Origin: Ralstonia pickettii DTP0602
GTDB taxonomy: Bacteria > Pseudomonadota > Gammaproteobacteria > Burkholderiales > Burkholderiaceae
DNA: 64,000 nt
Direction: 5' to 3'
Assembly (NCBI GenBank): GCA_000471925.1
Contig: CP006668.1
Coordinates: 1,984,001 to 2,048,000 of the forward strand
Below the pieces are notes generated by a model. It was not told the origin of the DNA, did no database searches, and worked only from the letters and a program-made list of their open reading frames with translations. A program made the position numbers and the translations under genes. This document shows positions 1-10,062 of this stretch, piece by piece (the first letter of the stretch is position 1; each line of letters opens with the position of its first letter).

Positions 1-1654
1 CATCGGCAGCGTCTACCGCGAGGCGCTCCCGATGGGCGCGCACGCCGGCTTCGAAGGCCGCCAGCGCGGTGACATGGGCTTGCGTTGCGGTGCCACTGGC
101 CTGCGCATGCGAAAGCACCGCTGCATCGAACAAGGACAGATCGCCGACACGCACCCCGGCATCGTCGAGCACCGCATCCACCGCCACACGCAGCGCCGAG
201 ATCAGCCGCTGCACTGCCTCCGGGGTAAAGCGGTCGGCGTCGTAGCGCCACTGGCCGCGCAGGCGCTCGCCTTCATCCTGCCAGCGCAGGTTCATGTCGT
301 TGGCCGCGCCGCGCTGCGTGGCCAGGTATTCGCGCACCAGGTAGCGGCCCAGCACCTTGCGCGGGCCCACCGGCACGAAGGTCGTCATGTGCCGGAACAA
401 GGGTCCGGAGGTGCGATCCGCGCCGCCCATGCGCGCCAGCGGATATTGCTGGTGGCGCAAGGCGCCGCGCATCTGCCGGGCGCAGTCGCGCACCACCGCG
501 GCAAAGGCCGGATTGGCGGAGAAATCCGCGCGCAACGGCACGGCGTTGAGCGTATAGCCGATCAGGTCGGCATGCTGCGCGCCGGAGCGTCCGGCCGTGG
601 GCGTGCCGACCAGGAAGTCGTCCTCGCCGCTGGCCCGGTGCAGCACGGTCTTGAACAGCGCCAGCATCACCACGAAGACGCTGACCTCCAGCCGCGCGGC
701 CAGGTCGCGCAGGCCCTGCGTCTGTTGCGCCGTCAGGTGGAATTCGAGCTCGGCGCCGCGCAGGCGCGGCTCGACGGCGCGCTCGCCGGCCAGCGCCGGC
801 GACGCGGGCGCGTCCTCGAGCACGCCGTCCCAGTAGGCGCGCAGCGATGCACCGCGCGGCCCCGCCAGCAACTGGCGCTGGCGCACCAGCCAGTCGCGGT
901 AGCGCCCTGTCTGCGACGCCATCGGCGGACTGGCCGGGTCGTTGACGCGCAGCGCATCGCAGGTCGCAAAGATCTGGTCGCAAACCGTTTCGAAGCCGAG
1001 GTAGTCGCCGGCGACATGGTGCATGCCGGCACACATCCACGTGCGCTCGCTGCCGTCGGCCTGACGCGACACCAGGAAGCGGAAGCGGCAGACCTGGCCG
1101 GCATCGGGGTCGAACGGCTCGTCCGCTTCGCGCTCGAACCAGGCCAGCAGGTCGGGCTCGGCAATACCGTCGACGCGCGTCAGCGAGACCTCTGCTGCAA
1201 AGCCGGCCGGCCGTGCCATCACGATCTCGCCGTCCTCTTCCAGGCAGGCACTGTGCAGCGCCTCGTGGCAGTCCACCACATGGCGCACGGCCTGCTCCAG
1301 CAGGTCGAAGCGCAGCCCCGGCGCCAGCTCGATCGCGAACACCATGTTGTACGCGGCGCTGTGCGGATGGCGGCGATGGAAGGCCAGCAAGGCCAGTTGC
1401 CCGGGCCCGGCGGGATAGCGGTCGAAGTAGCCGGGATGCGCGGCCAGCCAGGCATCGGCCTCGGCCGCGCGCGTGGCGAGCAGCGTGGCCGCGGCGTCCA
1501 GCGCCCCGGGGCTGGCGGCGCTGCCCTCGGCCACGCGCCAGCGCCCGTCCTGCAGGCGCAGGCGCACGCCTTCAGCGCGCAGGGTTCGCATCAGGGCACC
1601 GGTTTCGGCCGGCAGGGAAGCGGCGTGCTGCAAGGAAGCTACGGAAGACGACAT
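1..1654 (-). CDS. Non-ribosomal peptide synthetase, siderophore type (N-terminal part; runs off the window)
   Basis: The minus-strand frame opens at an ATG at 1654 and stays open to the left edge (551 codons). Residues about 16-70 (starting AETGALMRTLRAEGVRLRL) look like a TubC-type N-terminal docking domain, which lets an NRPS receive a chain from another polypeptide. A condensation domain follows, with the HHxxxD motif as HHVAGD at residues 212-217. Near the window edge the sequence resembles the end of a C domain and then the start of an adenylation domain (AAFEAGVRAHRERLAV). So at least docking-C-A is encoded; substrate specificity cannot be read because the A-domain core lies outside. 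The gene starts 71 bp after the hydroxylase gene on the same strand, suggesting one operon. With MbtH, a PPTase, an Asp-hydroxylase-like gene and a diaminobutyrate aminotransferase next door, a lipopeptide siderophore product is the likeliest. Confidence 0.88.
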   Translation of the reverse strand, partial: MSSSVASLQHAASLPAETGALMRTLRAEGVRLRLQDGRWRVAEGSAASPGALDAAATLLATRAAEADAWLAAHPGYFDRYPAGPGQLALLAFHRRHPHSAAYNMVFAIELAPGLRFDLLEQAVRHVVDCHEALHSACLEEDGEIVMARPAGFAAEVSLTRVDGIAEPDLLAWFEREADEPFDPDAGQVCRFRFLVSRQADGSERTWMCAGMHHVAGDYLGFETVCDQIFATCDALRVNDPASPPMASQTGRYRDWLVRQRQLLAGPRGASLRAYWDGVLEDAPASPALAGERAVEPRLRGAELEFHLTAQQTQGLRDLAARLEVSVFVVMLALFKTVLHRASGEDDFLVGTPTAGRSGAQHADLIGYTLNAVPLRADFSANPAFAAVVRDCARQMRGALRHQQYPLARMGGADRTSGPLFRHMTTFVPVGPRKVLGRYLVREYLATQRGAANDMNLRWQDEGERLRGQWRYDADRFTPEAVQRLISALRVAVDAVLDDAGVRVGDLSLFDAAVLSHAQASGTATQAHVTALAAFEAGVRAHRERLAVDAAD

Positions 1655-1725
1655 GGCGAAAACGTTGGAGATGACAAAGCCCTGGCCCGCAGGAGCGGCC
1701 AGTGGGCGTCAGGACGGCGGCGGGA

Positions 1726-2787
1726 TCAGCCCAGGCCGGGCGGCGCGGGCTCGGCCATGGCGACAATCACGCGGCGCGGGCCGCTGAAGGTGCCGCGCCC
1801 ATGAGCGGCCAGCATGTTGTCGAGCATCAGCACGTCGCCCTGCTGCCAGGGAAAGCGCACGGTGCAGTCGTCGAGCGTGGCACGGATCGAAGCGAGGGCG
1901 TCGTCTTCCAGCGGCGCGCCGTCGCCGTAGACGACATTGCGCGGCAGTTCGTCGACGCTGCCGACCACGGCCAGCAAGGCCTCGCGCACGTGGGGCGCGA
2001 GCCCCGAGACATGGAACAGGTGGGCCTGGTTGAACCACACCATCTCACCGGTCACCGGATGCCGCGCGACGGCCTGGCATAGCTGGCGCGTGCGCAGCTC
2101 GCCGTCGGCCTTCCATTCGAAATCGATCTGCTGGGCGCGGCAGAAGCGCTCCACCTGCGCGCGGTCCTCGGTGTTGAAGGCGCGTTGCCAGCTCAGGTCG
2201 AGGCCATTGCCGTAGTTGCGCACGTACATCAGGCGGCGCGCGGCGAAGCGTTCGCGGATGGCGGGGTCCAGGCGCTGGTAGACCAGCCGGCTGTCGGCGA
2301 TGGGCGTCTCGCCGCCCGCCTCGCTCGGCTGCACGCAATGGAACCAGATCTTCATCGGCCATTTCAGCGTGTACGACTGCTCGTTATGCAGCGGGATGAC
2401 CTGGTGCGCCGGGTATTCGGTGGAGGTATAGACGCCCTCCTTCACCTGCGAGCGCGGCGTCGAGCCGAACTCGTAGCTCAGCAGCGGGTGGCCGAAGGCG
2501 CTGGCGAAGGCGCGGAAATCCGAGTCGTTGTCAAAACGAAAGCCGCGGAACAGCACGCCGCCGACGCGCGGCAACTGTTCCGTGGCGATCGCGGCCATGG
2601 CGCCGAACTGGCGGCGCCAGTCGGTGTCGCCGTCGGGCGTGACCACCAGCGGCAGCGCGCGGTGCGCAAACATCGGCGCGGTGCGCAGCGCGCCCGCCCT
2701 TGCTGTCGATGCGGTGGCAGCCGCGCCAGAGCCGGCGCGATGGTCCGCATGAAGGTCGGCGATGGTGCCGGTCGTGTCCAAATCCAT
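1726..2787 (-). CDS. TauD/SyrP-type Fe(II)/2-oxoglutarate-dependent hydroxylase
   Basis: 353 residues, normal for the TauD/TfdA family. The iron-binding HxE is HNE at residues 134-136 (context IPLHNEQSYT). The distal His and following Arg lie near residue 325 (NMLAAHGRGTFSG), completing the facial triad and 2-oxoglutarate site. The HNEQSYT context is typical of SyrP-like enzymes, which beta-hydroxylate an amino acid (often Asp) bound to an NRPS. Beta-hydroxyaspartate is an iron ligand in several Cupriavidus-type siderophores, so that is the inferred role here. The gene is cytoplasmic, directly upstream of the NRPS on the same strand, and faces the Fur-box-like promoter region. The exact substrate is inference. 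Confidence 0.85.
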   Translation of the reverse strand: MDLDTTGTIADLHADHRAGSGAAATASTARAGALRTAPMFAHRALPLVVTPDGDTDWRRQFGAMAAIATEQLPRVGGVLFRGFRFDNDSDFRAFASAFGHPLLSYEFGSTPRSQVKEGVYTSTEYPAHQVIPLHNEQSYTLKWPMKIWFHCVQPSEAGGETPIADSRLVYQRLDPAIRERFAARRLMYVRNYGNGLDLSWQRAFNTEDRAQVERFCRAQQIDFEWKADGELRTRQLCQAVARHPVTGEMVWFNQAHLFHVSGLAPHVREALLAVVGSVDELPRNVVYGDGAPLEDDALASIRATLDDCTVRFPWQQGDVLMLDNMLAAHGRGTFSGPRRVIVAMAEPAPPGLG

Positions 2788-2932
2788 ATCCCTGTTGCCT
2801 CGCTGGGTTCGTTCGCGCTAGCCGCACGCGCCGGAAGGCGTTGCAGCGGGGCCTGAGGCGAGAGGGGCGCGGCCACGCGAACAATGTCTGCACATTGGAT
2901 GGAAGGCGAGTCTACCGGAAATATTTACGAAT

Positions 2933-2951
2933 GGAAATACAAATCATTATC
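2933..2951. promoter_or_regulatory. Fur-box-like site in the divergent siderophore promoter
   Basis: GGAAATACAAATCATTATC matches the classical 19-bp Fur consensus (GATAATGATAATCATTATC) at 14 of 19 positions, including an intact right half AATCATTATC. It lies between the divergent hydroxylase/NRPS arm (start 2787) and the mbtH arm (start 3036), in a locally AT-rich patch. This is where iron-dependent repression of both arms would be expected. Binding is inferred. Confidence 0.6.
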
Positions 2952-3035
2952 ATTTACGATGTTGTCCGCAGACTTTTCATTTCCGTCGCGGCGCCGGCTG
3001 CGGCGGCGTTTCACACAACCTGAAGGAGCACAGCC

Positions 3036-3242
3036 ATGAGCTGGGATCATCCCGATACGCGTTTCCACGTCGTCCGCAACGATGAAGGCCAGTATTCGAT
3101 CTGGCCCGACTACAAGCCCGTACCGGCAGGATGGGCAAGCGCGGGCTTCCAGGGCAGCCGCGACGCGTGCCTGGCCCATATCGAGACGGTCTGGACCGAT
3201 ATGCGTCCGCTGAGCCTGCAGCGCGCGCTGGCCGGCGCATGA
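3036..3242 (+). CDS. mbtH: MbtH-family NRPS chaperone
   Basis: 68 residues, the standard MbtH length. It has the family signatures NDEGQYSIWP, VPAGW and WTDMRP. MbtH proteins bind NRPS adenylation domains and are needed for their folding or activity, so this one probably partners the NRPS on the opposite strand. A Shine-Dalgarno-like AAGGAG lies about 9 bp before the ATG. The stop codon overlaps the start of the thioesterase gene (ATGA). It is the first gene of the rightward siderophore arm, directly downstream of the Fur-box-like site. Confidence 0.95.
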   Translation: MSWDHPDTRFHVVRNDEGQYSIWPDYKPVPAGWASAGFQGSRDACLAHIETVWTDMRPLSLQRALAGA

Positions 3243-4057
3243 GCTCCGCGCAGCCGATGCGCGATCCCTGGTACGCCGTGATGCCAGGCCGCTGCGGCCC
3301 GGCATCAGGCGATCGCGTGCGCCTCTACTGCCTGCCCTACGCCGGCGCCGGCCATACCGCGTATCACGGCTGGCGATCCGCGCTTCCCGCCGCGATCGAG
3401 CTGGCGCCGGTATGCCTGCCCGGGCGCGGCACGCGCACGGCCGAGCCGCATGGCGCATCGATCCACGAGCTGGCCACCGCGCTGGCCGCATCGATCGCGC
3501 GCGCGGCCCGTGCCGACGCGCCGCGCTTTGCGCTGTTCGGCCACAGCATGGGTGCGCTGCTCGGGTTCGAAACCGCGCGCGTGCTCGAGACCGTGTACGG
3601 CCTCTCCCCCGCCGCGCTGGTGGTGTCCGGTCGCGGCGCGCCCGCGCTGCCGTCGGCACGCCCGCCGTTCAGCAGCCTGCCGGACGGCGCCTTTGCCGAC
3701 GTCATCGCCGCCATGGGCGGCATGCCGGCCGAGATCCGCGAAACGCCGGAAGCGCTCGCCTTCTTCCTGCCCGTGCTGCGCGCCGATATCGCGTTGTGCG
3801 AGGCGTGGCACTATCGTCCTGGCCCGCGCCTGGGCTGTCCGATTACCGTGCTCGGCGGCAGGGACGACGTCCACGCCCCGCCCGCGATGCTGGCGGCGTG
3901 GCGCGACGAGACCCTGCACGACTGCGATCACCGGCTGTTTGCGGGCGGGCATTTTTTCCTGCACGAGGCGGCGCAGGACGTGCTGGACGCCGTCACCGAA
4001 GCCGTACTCGGTTGCGCGATGCGCACCGCCAGAGACCACGGCCATGCGCACGCCTGA
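3239..4057 (+). CDS. Type II thioesterase of the NRPS system
   Basis: 272 residues, alpha/beta hydrolase fold, GrsT-type. The nucleophile elbow GHSMG puts the catalytic Ser at residue 103. Asp candidates lie in LGGRDDVHAPP (about residue 205) and the His in FAGGHFFLHE (about residue 235). The early motif LPYAGAG is typical of external thioesterases, which clear misprimed carrier domains on the NRPS. The start at 3239 overlaps the mbtH stop by 4 bp, indicating translational coupling. In-frame upstream starts such as 3131 would run inside mbtH and were not used. Confidence 0.92.
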   Translation: MSSAQPMRDPWYAVMPGRCGPASGDRVRLYCLPYAGAGHTAYHGWRSALPAAIELAPVCLPGRGTRTAEPHGASIHELATALAASIARAARADAPRFALFGHSMGALLGFETARVLETVYGLSPAALVVSGRGAPALPSARPPFSSLPDGAFADVIAAMGGMPAEIRETPEALAFFLPVLRADIALCEAWHYRPGPRLGCPITVLGGRDDVHAPPAMLAAWRDETLHDCDHRLFAGGHFFLHEAAQDVLDAVTEAVLGCAMRTARDHGHAHA

Positions 4058-4880
4058 CATGGCCGCGCTACCGCACGGCGAGATCCACGTCTGGCACGTG
4101 ACGGTCGACGCCGCGGCCGACCTGTCCGCGTTGTCGGCGGACGAACGCACGCGCGCCGCAGCGTTCCGGCAACCCGCCGATCGCGCCCGCTTCAGCGCGG
4201 CACGCTCGGCCTTGCGCGCGATCCTGGGGCACTGCCTGGGCATGGCGCCCGACGCCGTGCCGCTGGTCGCCAACGCTTTCGGCAAGCCCACGCTCGGCAG
4301 CCTGGATACCGCGGCGCCCCCGCTGCAGTTCAACGTCAGCCACAGCGGCGCGCGCGCCGTGATCGCCTTGTCGCGCGAGCCGGTCGGGATCGACATCGAA
4401 GCCTGGCGTGCCGACATGGCGTGGGCCGCCTGGCACGACAGCGCGGCCGTGGCCTGCACCCCCGGCGAAATGCGCTGGCTGAGTGCGCTGGCGCAGCGCC
4501 AGCCGCAGGACGCCATGCTCGCTTTCCTGCGCCTGTGGACCGCCAAGGAGGCGTGCAGCAAGGCCGTCGGCACCGGTCTGTCGGCTTCGCCGCAGTCGGT
4601 GCGCGTGGCGCTACCGCCGTGCGCTGCCGGCGTGCCGCCGCTGGCGCGCGCCGAGGCCGACCTGCGCGTCTGGCATATCCACGATGCACGCGGCCTCTCC
4701 GATTGCGACACCCGCTACGTCGCAAGCCTCGCCACGCCGCTGCCAGCCGCGCGTGTGGTGCACCGGCAATACCGGCCGCGCGAACTGCCCCCGCGCGCGG
4801 CCAACCGATCCTGCCCGGCTCCCGTGCCGGGCCCTGCAGTCAACGTCCCTGTTCAACGCCCCCGCTCAACGCCCCGTTAG
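4044..4880 (+). CDS. 4'-phosphopantetheinyl transferase, Sfp type
   Basis: Transfers the phosphopantetheine arm from CoA to carrier domains, activating the NRPS. Family motifs are visible: VGIDIE (Mg/CoA-binding acidic motif) and LWTAKEACSKAVGTGL (WxxKEA), preceded by LQFNVSHSG. About 278 residues from the ATG at 4044, which overlaps the thioesterase end by 14 bp; an ATG at 4059 (MAALPHGEIHVW) is an equally reasonable start. The last 40 or so residues are Pro/Arg-rich and look non-conserved. It sits in the siderophore arm between the thioesterase and the aminotransferase. Confidence 0.9.
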   Translation: MRTPDMAALPHGEIHVWHVTVDAAADLSALSADERTRAAAFRQPADRARFSAARSALRAILGHCLGMAPDAVPLVANAFGKPTLGSLDTAAPPLQFNVSHSGARAVIALSREPVGIDIEAWRADMAWAAWHDSAAVACTPGEMRWLSALAQRQPQDAMLAFLRLWTAKEACSKAVGTGLSASPQSVRVALPPCAAGVPPLARAEADLRVWHIHDARGLSDCDTRYVASLATPLPAARVVHRQYRPRELPPRAANRSCPAPVPGPAVNVPVQRPRSTPR

Positions 4881-4890
4881 GAACGACACC

Positions 4891-6315
4891 ATGACGCCTC
4901 CCTCGCTCGCCACGCACGCCCACGGCCAACCCGCGCCGTTCTCGGCTGGCGCCTTCGTCCGGCAAGCGCCGATCCGGCTCGACGACAACCCGTACCTGCA
5001 GCGCCAGTCCGCGCGCGAGTCCAACGCCCGCTCCTATCCGCGCCGCATCCCGCTGGCGCTGGAACAGGGTTATGGCGTGTACCTGCGCGACACCAGCGGC
5101 CAGCTCTTTATCGACTGCCTGGCCGGCGCCGGCACGCTGGCGCTCGGCCACAACCACCCGGCGGTGGTGCGCGCGCTGCGCGACACGCTCGACAGCGGCC
5201 TGCCGCTGCATACGCTGGACCTGGCCACCCCGGTCAAGGACCGCTTTGTCGACGACCTGTTCGGGCTGCTGCCGCCCGAGTTCGCCGCGCGCGCCCGCAT
5301 CCAGTTCTGCGGCCCGACCGGCGCCGACGGCATCGAGGCGGCGCTCAAGCTGGCCAAGACCGCCACCGGCCGCCATACGGTGCTGAGCTTCGCCGGCGGC
5401 TACCACGGCATGACGCACGGCACGCTGGCGCTGATGGGCAACCTCGGCCCCAAGGCGCCGCTGGGCGCGCTCGGCGGCAGCGTGCAGTTCCTGCCCTACC
5501 CGTACGACTACCGCTGCCCGTTCGGCCTGCGCGGCGACGCCGGCATCGACGCGGGCCTGCGCTATATCGAGCAGATGCTGGCCGACCCGGAATCCGGCGT
5601 GCTGCCGCCGGCGGCGGTGGTGGTGGAAGCGGTACAGGGCGAAGGCGGCGTGATCCCCGCGCCCGCGCGCTGGCTGCGCGAACTGCGCCGCATCACCCGC
5701 GAGCACGGCATCGCGCTGGTGCTCGATGAAGTCCAGACCGGGCTGGGCCGCACCGGACGCATGTTCGCGTTCGAGCATGCCGGCATCGTGCCGGACGTGC
5801 TGGTACTGTCCAAGGCGATTGGCGGCGGCTTGCCGATGTCGGTGGTGATCTACGACAGCGCACTCGACGCGTGGCAGCCGGGCGCGCACGCCGGCACCTT
5901 CCGCGGCAACCAGCTGGCGATGGCGGCGGGCTCCGCCACCATCCGCACCCTGGTCGCGCAGGGCATCGTCGCCCATGCCGAGACCATGGGCCAGCGCCTG
6001 GCCACGCGGCTGCGGCAGTTGCATACCGCGTGCCCCGCGATCGGCGAAGTGCGCGGGCGCGGCCTGATGATCGGGGTGGAACTGATCGACGAACGTGCCG
6101 AGCCCGATGCGGTGGGCGCCTACCCCGCCGACGGCACCTTCGCGCGCACGGTGCAACGCGAATGCCTGCAGCGCGGGCTGATCGTCGAGCTGGGCGGCCG
6201 CCACGGCGCGACCGTACGCTTCCTGCCGCCGCTGGTCATCGGCGAGGCCGAGATCGACCTGGTGGCCGAGTTGTTCGGCGAGGCGGTCGGCGCGGCGTAC
6301 AAGCAATGCCGCTGA
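4891..6315 (+). CDS. Diaminobutyrate--2-oxoglutarate aminotransferase (siderophore precursor supply)
   Basis: 474-residue class III PLP aminotransferase. Seen motifs are GPTGADGIEAALKLAK, LVLDEVQTGLGRTGR (PLP-ring Asp) and LSKAIGGGLP with the Schiff-base Lys. The ectB/pvdH subgroup makes 2,4-diaminobutyrate from aspartate semialdehyde, a common building block of peptide siderophores; this assignment is by family resemblance plus context. The ATG at 4891 has TAGGAACG just upstream. Longer in-frame readings run back into the PPTase gene and have no support. It is the last gene of the rightward siderophore arm. Confidence 0.88.
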   Translation: MTPPSLATHAHGQPAPFSAGAFVRQAPIRLDDNPYLQRQSARESNARSYPRRIPLALEQGYGVYLRDTSGQLFIDCLAGAGTLALGHNHPAVVRALRDTLDSGLPLHTLDLATPVKDRFVDDLFGLLPPEFAARARIQFCGPTGADGIEAALKLAKTATGRHTVLSFAGGYHGMTHGTLALMGNLGPKAPLGALGGSVQFLPYPYDYRCPFGLRGDAGIDAGLRYIEQMLADPESGVLPPAAVVVEAVQGEGGVIPAPARWLRELRRITREHGIALVLDEVQTGLGRTGRMFAFEHAGIVPDVLVLSKAIGGGLPMSVVIYDSALDAWQPGAHAGTFRGNQLAMAAGSATIRTLVAQGIVAHAETMGQRLATRLRQLHTACPAIGEVRGRGLMIGVELIDERAEPDAVGAYPADGTFARTVQRECLQRGLIVELGGRHGATVRFLPPLVIGEAEIDLVAELFGEAVGAAYKQCR

Positions 6316-6332
6316 GCGCTTGCGCGCCATTG

Positions 6333-6360
6333 CGCGGTGGCCGGCGTCGCGGCCACCGCG
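6333..6360. terminator. Bidirectional terminator-like hairpin
   Basis: Perfect 10-bp stem CGCGGTGGCC / GGCCACCGCG with an 8-base loop. It lies between two convergent genes (aminotransferase and CoA ligase). There is no U-tract, so the intrinsic-termination call is tentative. Confidence 0.55.
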
Positions 6361-6369
6361 GGGGCGGGT

Positions 6370-8013
<1,644 letters not shown>

Positions 8014-8059
8014 GGGTGTCTCCTCTTTATCGGATGGCGCGGTCGGTCGTGGCGCCGCG

Positions 8060-9211
8060 TCAGGCCGGTACCGCTTCGCGCCCCGCGCGCGTGCGGGCGA
8101 TGATGGTCTTCATGATCTGGGCCGTGCCGTCGCCGATCTGGAAGCCGAGCACGTCGCGCAGGCGCTGCTCCATCACGCCACGGTCATAGCCGCCGTGGCC
8201 GAACGACAGCAGGCACTGGTGTACCACGTCGTACGCAAGCTTGGGCGCCCACCACTTGCACATCGCCGCCTCGGCGGTATGCGGCAGGCCATGGTCCTTG
8301 AGCCACAGCGTTTGCAGGCACAGCAGGCGCGCGCCCTGCACCTGGGTCTCGAAATCGGCCAGCGGATGGGACACGCCCTGGAAGGCCGACAGCGGCTTGC
8401 CGAAGGCCTGGCGCTCGGCCACGTAGGCCCAGGTCTCGTCCAGCGCGGCCTGTGCCACCGCCAGCACCTGCAGGCCGATCAGCGCGCGCGAGAAGTCGAA
8501 GCCCTGCATCACCTGCACGAACCCTTCTCCTTCGTTGCCGAGCAGATGGCTGGCCGGCACGCGCACGTTCTCGAAAAAGATCGAGCCGCGGCCAATGGCG
8601 CGCTGGCCGTGGCAGTCGAAGCGGTTGCGCGTGATCCCCGGCAGGTCCATCGGCACCAGCAGGGCCGATACTCCGCGTGCGCCGGACTCGACGGTACCGC
8701 TGCGGGCGAAGACCACCGCGGCATCGGCCTGGTCGGAGGCGGAGATCGAGGTCTTCTCGCCGTTGAGCACGTAGACGTCGCCATCGCGCTCCATGCGCAG
8801 GCGCAAGCTGGCCGCATCGGAGCCGCCGCGCGGCTCGGTCAGTGCGATCGCCAGCAGCGCCTCGCCGCGCGTCAGGCGCTGCAGCCACGGCGCGGCGATT
8901 TCCGGCCGCGCGTGCTGCGCCAGGATCTGGCCATTGAGGGAAGCTAGTAAGTTGATGTACGACAGGCTCAGGTCCGCACGCGCCACGGCTTCATGGATCA
9001 CGCCAGCCGCCAGCGAGCCCATGCCCTGCCCGCCATACGCCTCGGGCAATTCGGGCGCGATAAAGCCCATCTCGCCCATTTCGCGCATCAGCGCGCGGTC
9101 CAGCACGCGGGTCTGGTCGCGCTCCAGGTAGCCGGGCGCCACGCGCGCATCGGCAAAGCGGCGGGCGTGCTCCGCCAGTGCCGTCAGGTCTTCGTCAAGA
9201 TAGGGATTCAT
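8060..9211 (-). CDS. aliB: Cyclohexanecarboxyl-CoA dehydrogenase-like acyl-CoA dehydrogenase
   Basis: 383-residue FAD acyl-CoA dehydrogenase. Seen are the N-terminal helical domain (LPEAYGGQGMG), the middle beta-domain with ALTEPRGGSDAASL, and the C-terminal domain. The start at 9211 (MNPYLDEDL) has GGAGA upstream. The segment IGDGTAQIMK aligns with the usual YEGTxQI motif of the medium-chain family, so Asp stands where the catalytic Glu is usual. That could reflect an unusual substrate or a base located elsewhere. The likely reaction is oxidation of cyclohexanecarboxyl-CoA to the 1-ene-CoA, passing electrons to ETF. Assignment is by context with the neighbouring BadI and BadH homologues. Confidence 0.8.
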   Translation of the reverse strand: MNPYLDEDLTALAEHARRFADARVAPGYLERDQTRVLDRALMREMGEMGFIAPELPEAYGGQGMGSLAAGVIHEAVARADLSLSYINLLASLNGQILAQHARPEIAAPWLQRLTRGEALLAIALTEPRGGSDAASLRLRMERDGDVYVLNGEKTSISASDQADAAVVFARSGTVESGARGVSALLVPMDLPGITRNRFDCHGQRAIGRGSIFFENVRVPASHLLGNEGEGFVQVMQGFDFSRALIGLQVLAVAQAALDETWAYVAERQAFGKPLSAFQGVSHPLADFETQVQGARLLCLQTLWLKDHGLPHTAEAAMCKWWAPKLAYDVVHQCLLSFGHGGYDRGVMEQRLRDVLGFQIGDGTAQIMKTIIARTRAGREAVPA

Positions 9212-9247
9212 GTTGGTCTCCGCTCGATGGGACTGGGACGGCAAGGC

Positions 9248-10030
9248 TTACTTGGCGTACTTGCGGAACTCGGGCTTGCGCTTTTCCTGGAAGGCGCGCA
9301 CGCCCTCGCGCGATTCCTCGGTGTCGTAATAGAGCTTGAGCGCGTACATGCCCATGCCGGCGATGCCGCTCTGGTGCGCGGTATCCATATTGAAGGAGCG
9401 CTTGGCGATGGCGATCGCGGTGGGGCTCTTTTCCATGATCTCGTCGCACCACTTCTGCACCTCGGCATCGAGCTGCTCGTGCGGCACCACCGCATTGACC
9501 AGCCCCATCGCCAGCGCTTCCGCGGCCGGATAGCGGCGGCACATGTACCAGATCTCGCGCGCCTTCTTCTCGCCCACCACGCGCGCCAGGAAGGCAGTGC
9601 CGTAGCCCGGGTCGACCGAGCCGACCTTCGGCCCGACCTGCCCGAACACGGCCTTCTCCGACGCGATGGTGAAATCGCAGATCGTGCACAGCACGTTGCC
9701 ACCGCCGACGGCATAGCCCTGCACGCGTGCGATCACCGGCTTGGGCACGTCGCGGATGGCGTTGTGCAGTTCTTCCATCGGCAGGCCGATGGTGCCGCGG
9801 CCGTCGTACTGGCCCTCGTGCGCGGACTGGTCGCCGCCGGTGCAGAAGGCCTTCTCGCCGGCACCGGCCAGCACGATGGCGCCGATCTCGCGGTCATAGC
9901 CGGCGCGGTTGATGGCGTGGATCAGCTCGTCGCAGGTGCGGCCGCGGAAGGCGTTCATCTTTTCCGGGCGGTTGATGATGATCCAGGCGGCGCCGTTGCG
10001 CACTTCGTACAGGATGTCTTCGTATTGCAT
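9248..10030 (-). CDS. badI: 2-ketocyclohexanecarboxyl-CoA hydrolase (ring opening)
   Basis: 260-residue crotonase-fold protein very similar, as I remember it, to R. palustris BadI along its length (starts MQYEDILYEVRNGAAW; FGQVGPKVGSVDPGYGTAFLARV; ends KPEFRKYAK). BadI hydrolytically opens the ring of 2-ketocyclohexanecarboxyl-CoA to pimelyl-CoA. The oxyanion-hole and active-site segments GEKAFCTGGDQS and GYAVGGGNVL are intact. The start at 10030 has GGAGATCACC upstream. It is co-directional with and 32 bp downstream of badH. Confidence 0.92.
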   Translation of the reverse strand: MQYEDILYEVRNGAAWIIINRPEKMNAFRGRTCDELIHAINRAGYDREIGAIVLAGAGEKAFCTGGDQSAHEGQYDGRGTIGLPMEELHNAIRDVPKPVIARVQGYAVGGGNVLCTICDFTIASEKAVFGQVGPKVGSVDPGYGTAFLARVVGEKKAREIWYMCRRYPAAEALAMGLVNAVVPHEQLDAEVQKWCDEIMEKSPTAIAIAKRSFNMDTAHQSGIAGMGMYALKLYYDTEESREGVRAFQEKRKPEFRKYAK

Positions 10031-10062
10031 GGTGATCTCCGTGATCTGGTTGTGTGGTGGGT

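Noticed and set aside
32..1804. 590-codon open frame on the plus strand over the NRPS gene
   Set aside because: It is antisense to a clear NRPS docking/condensation region and has an Arg/His/Gln-rich translation with no domain; high GC creates such frames.
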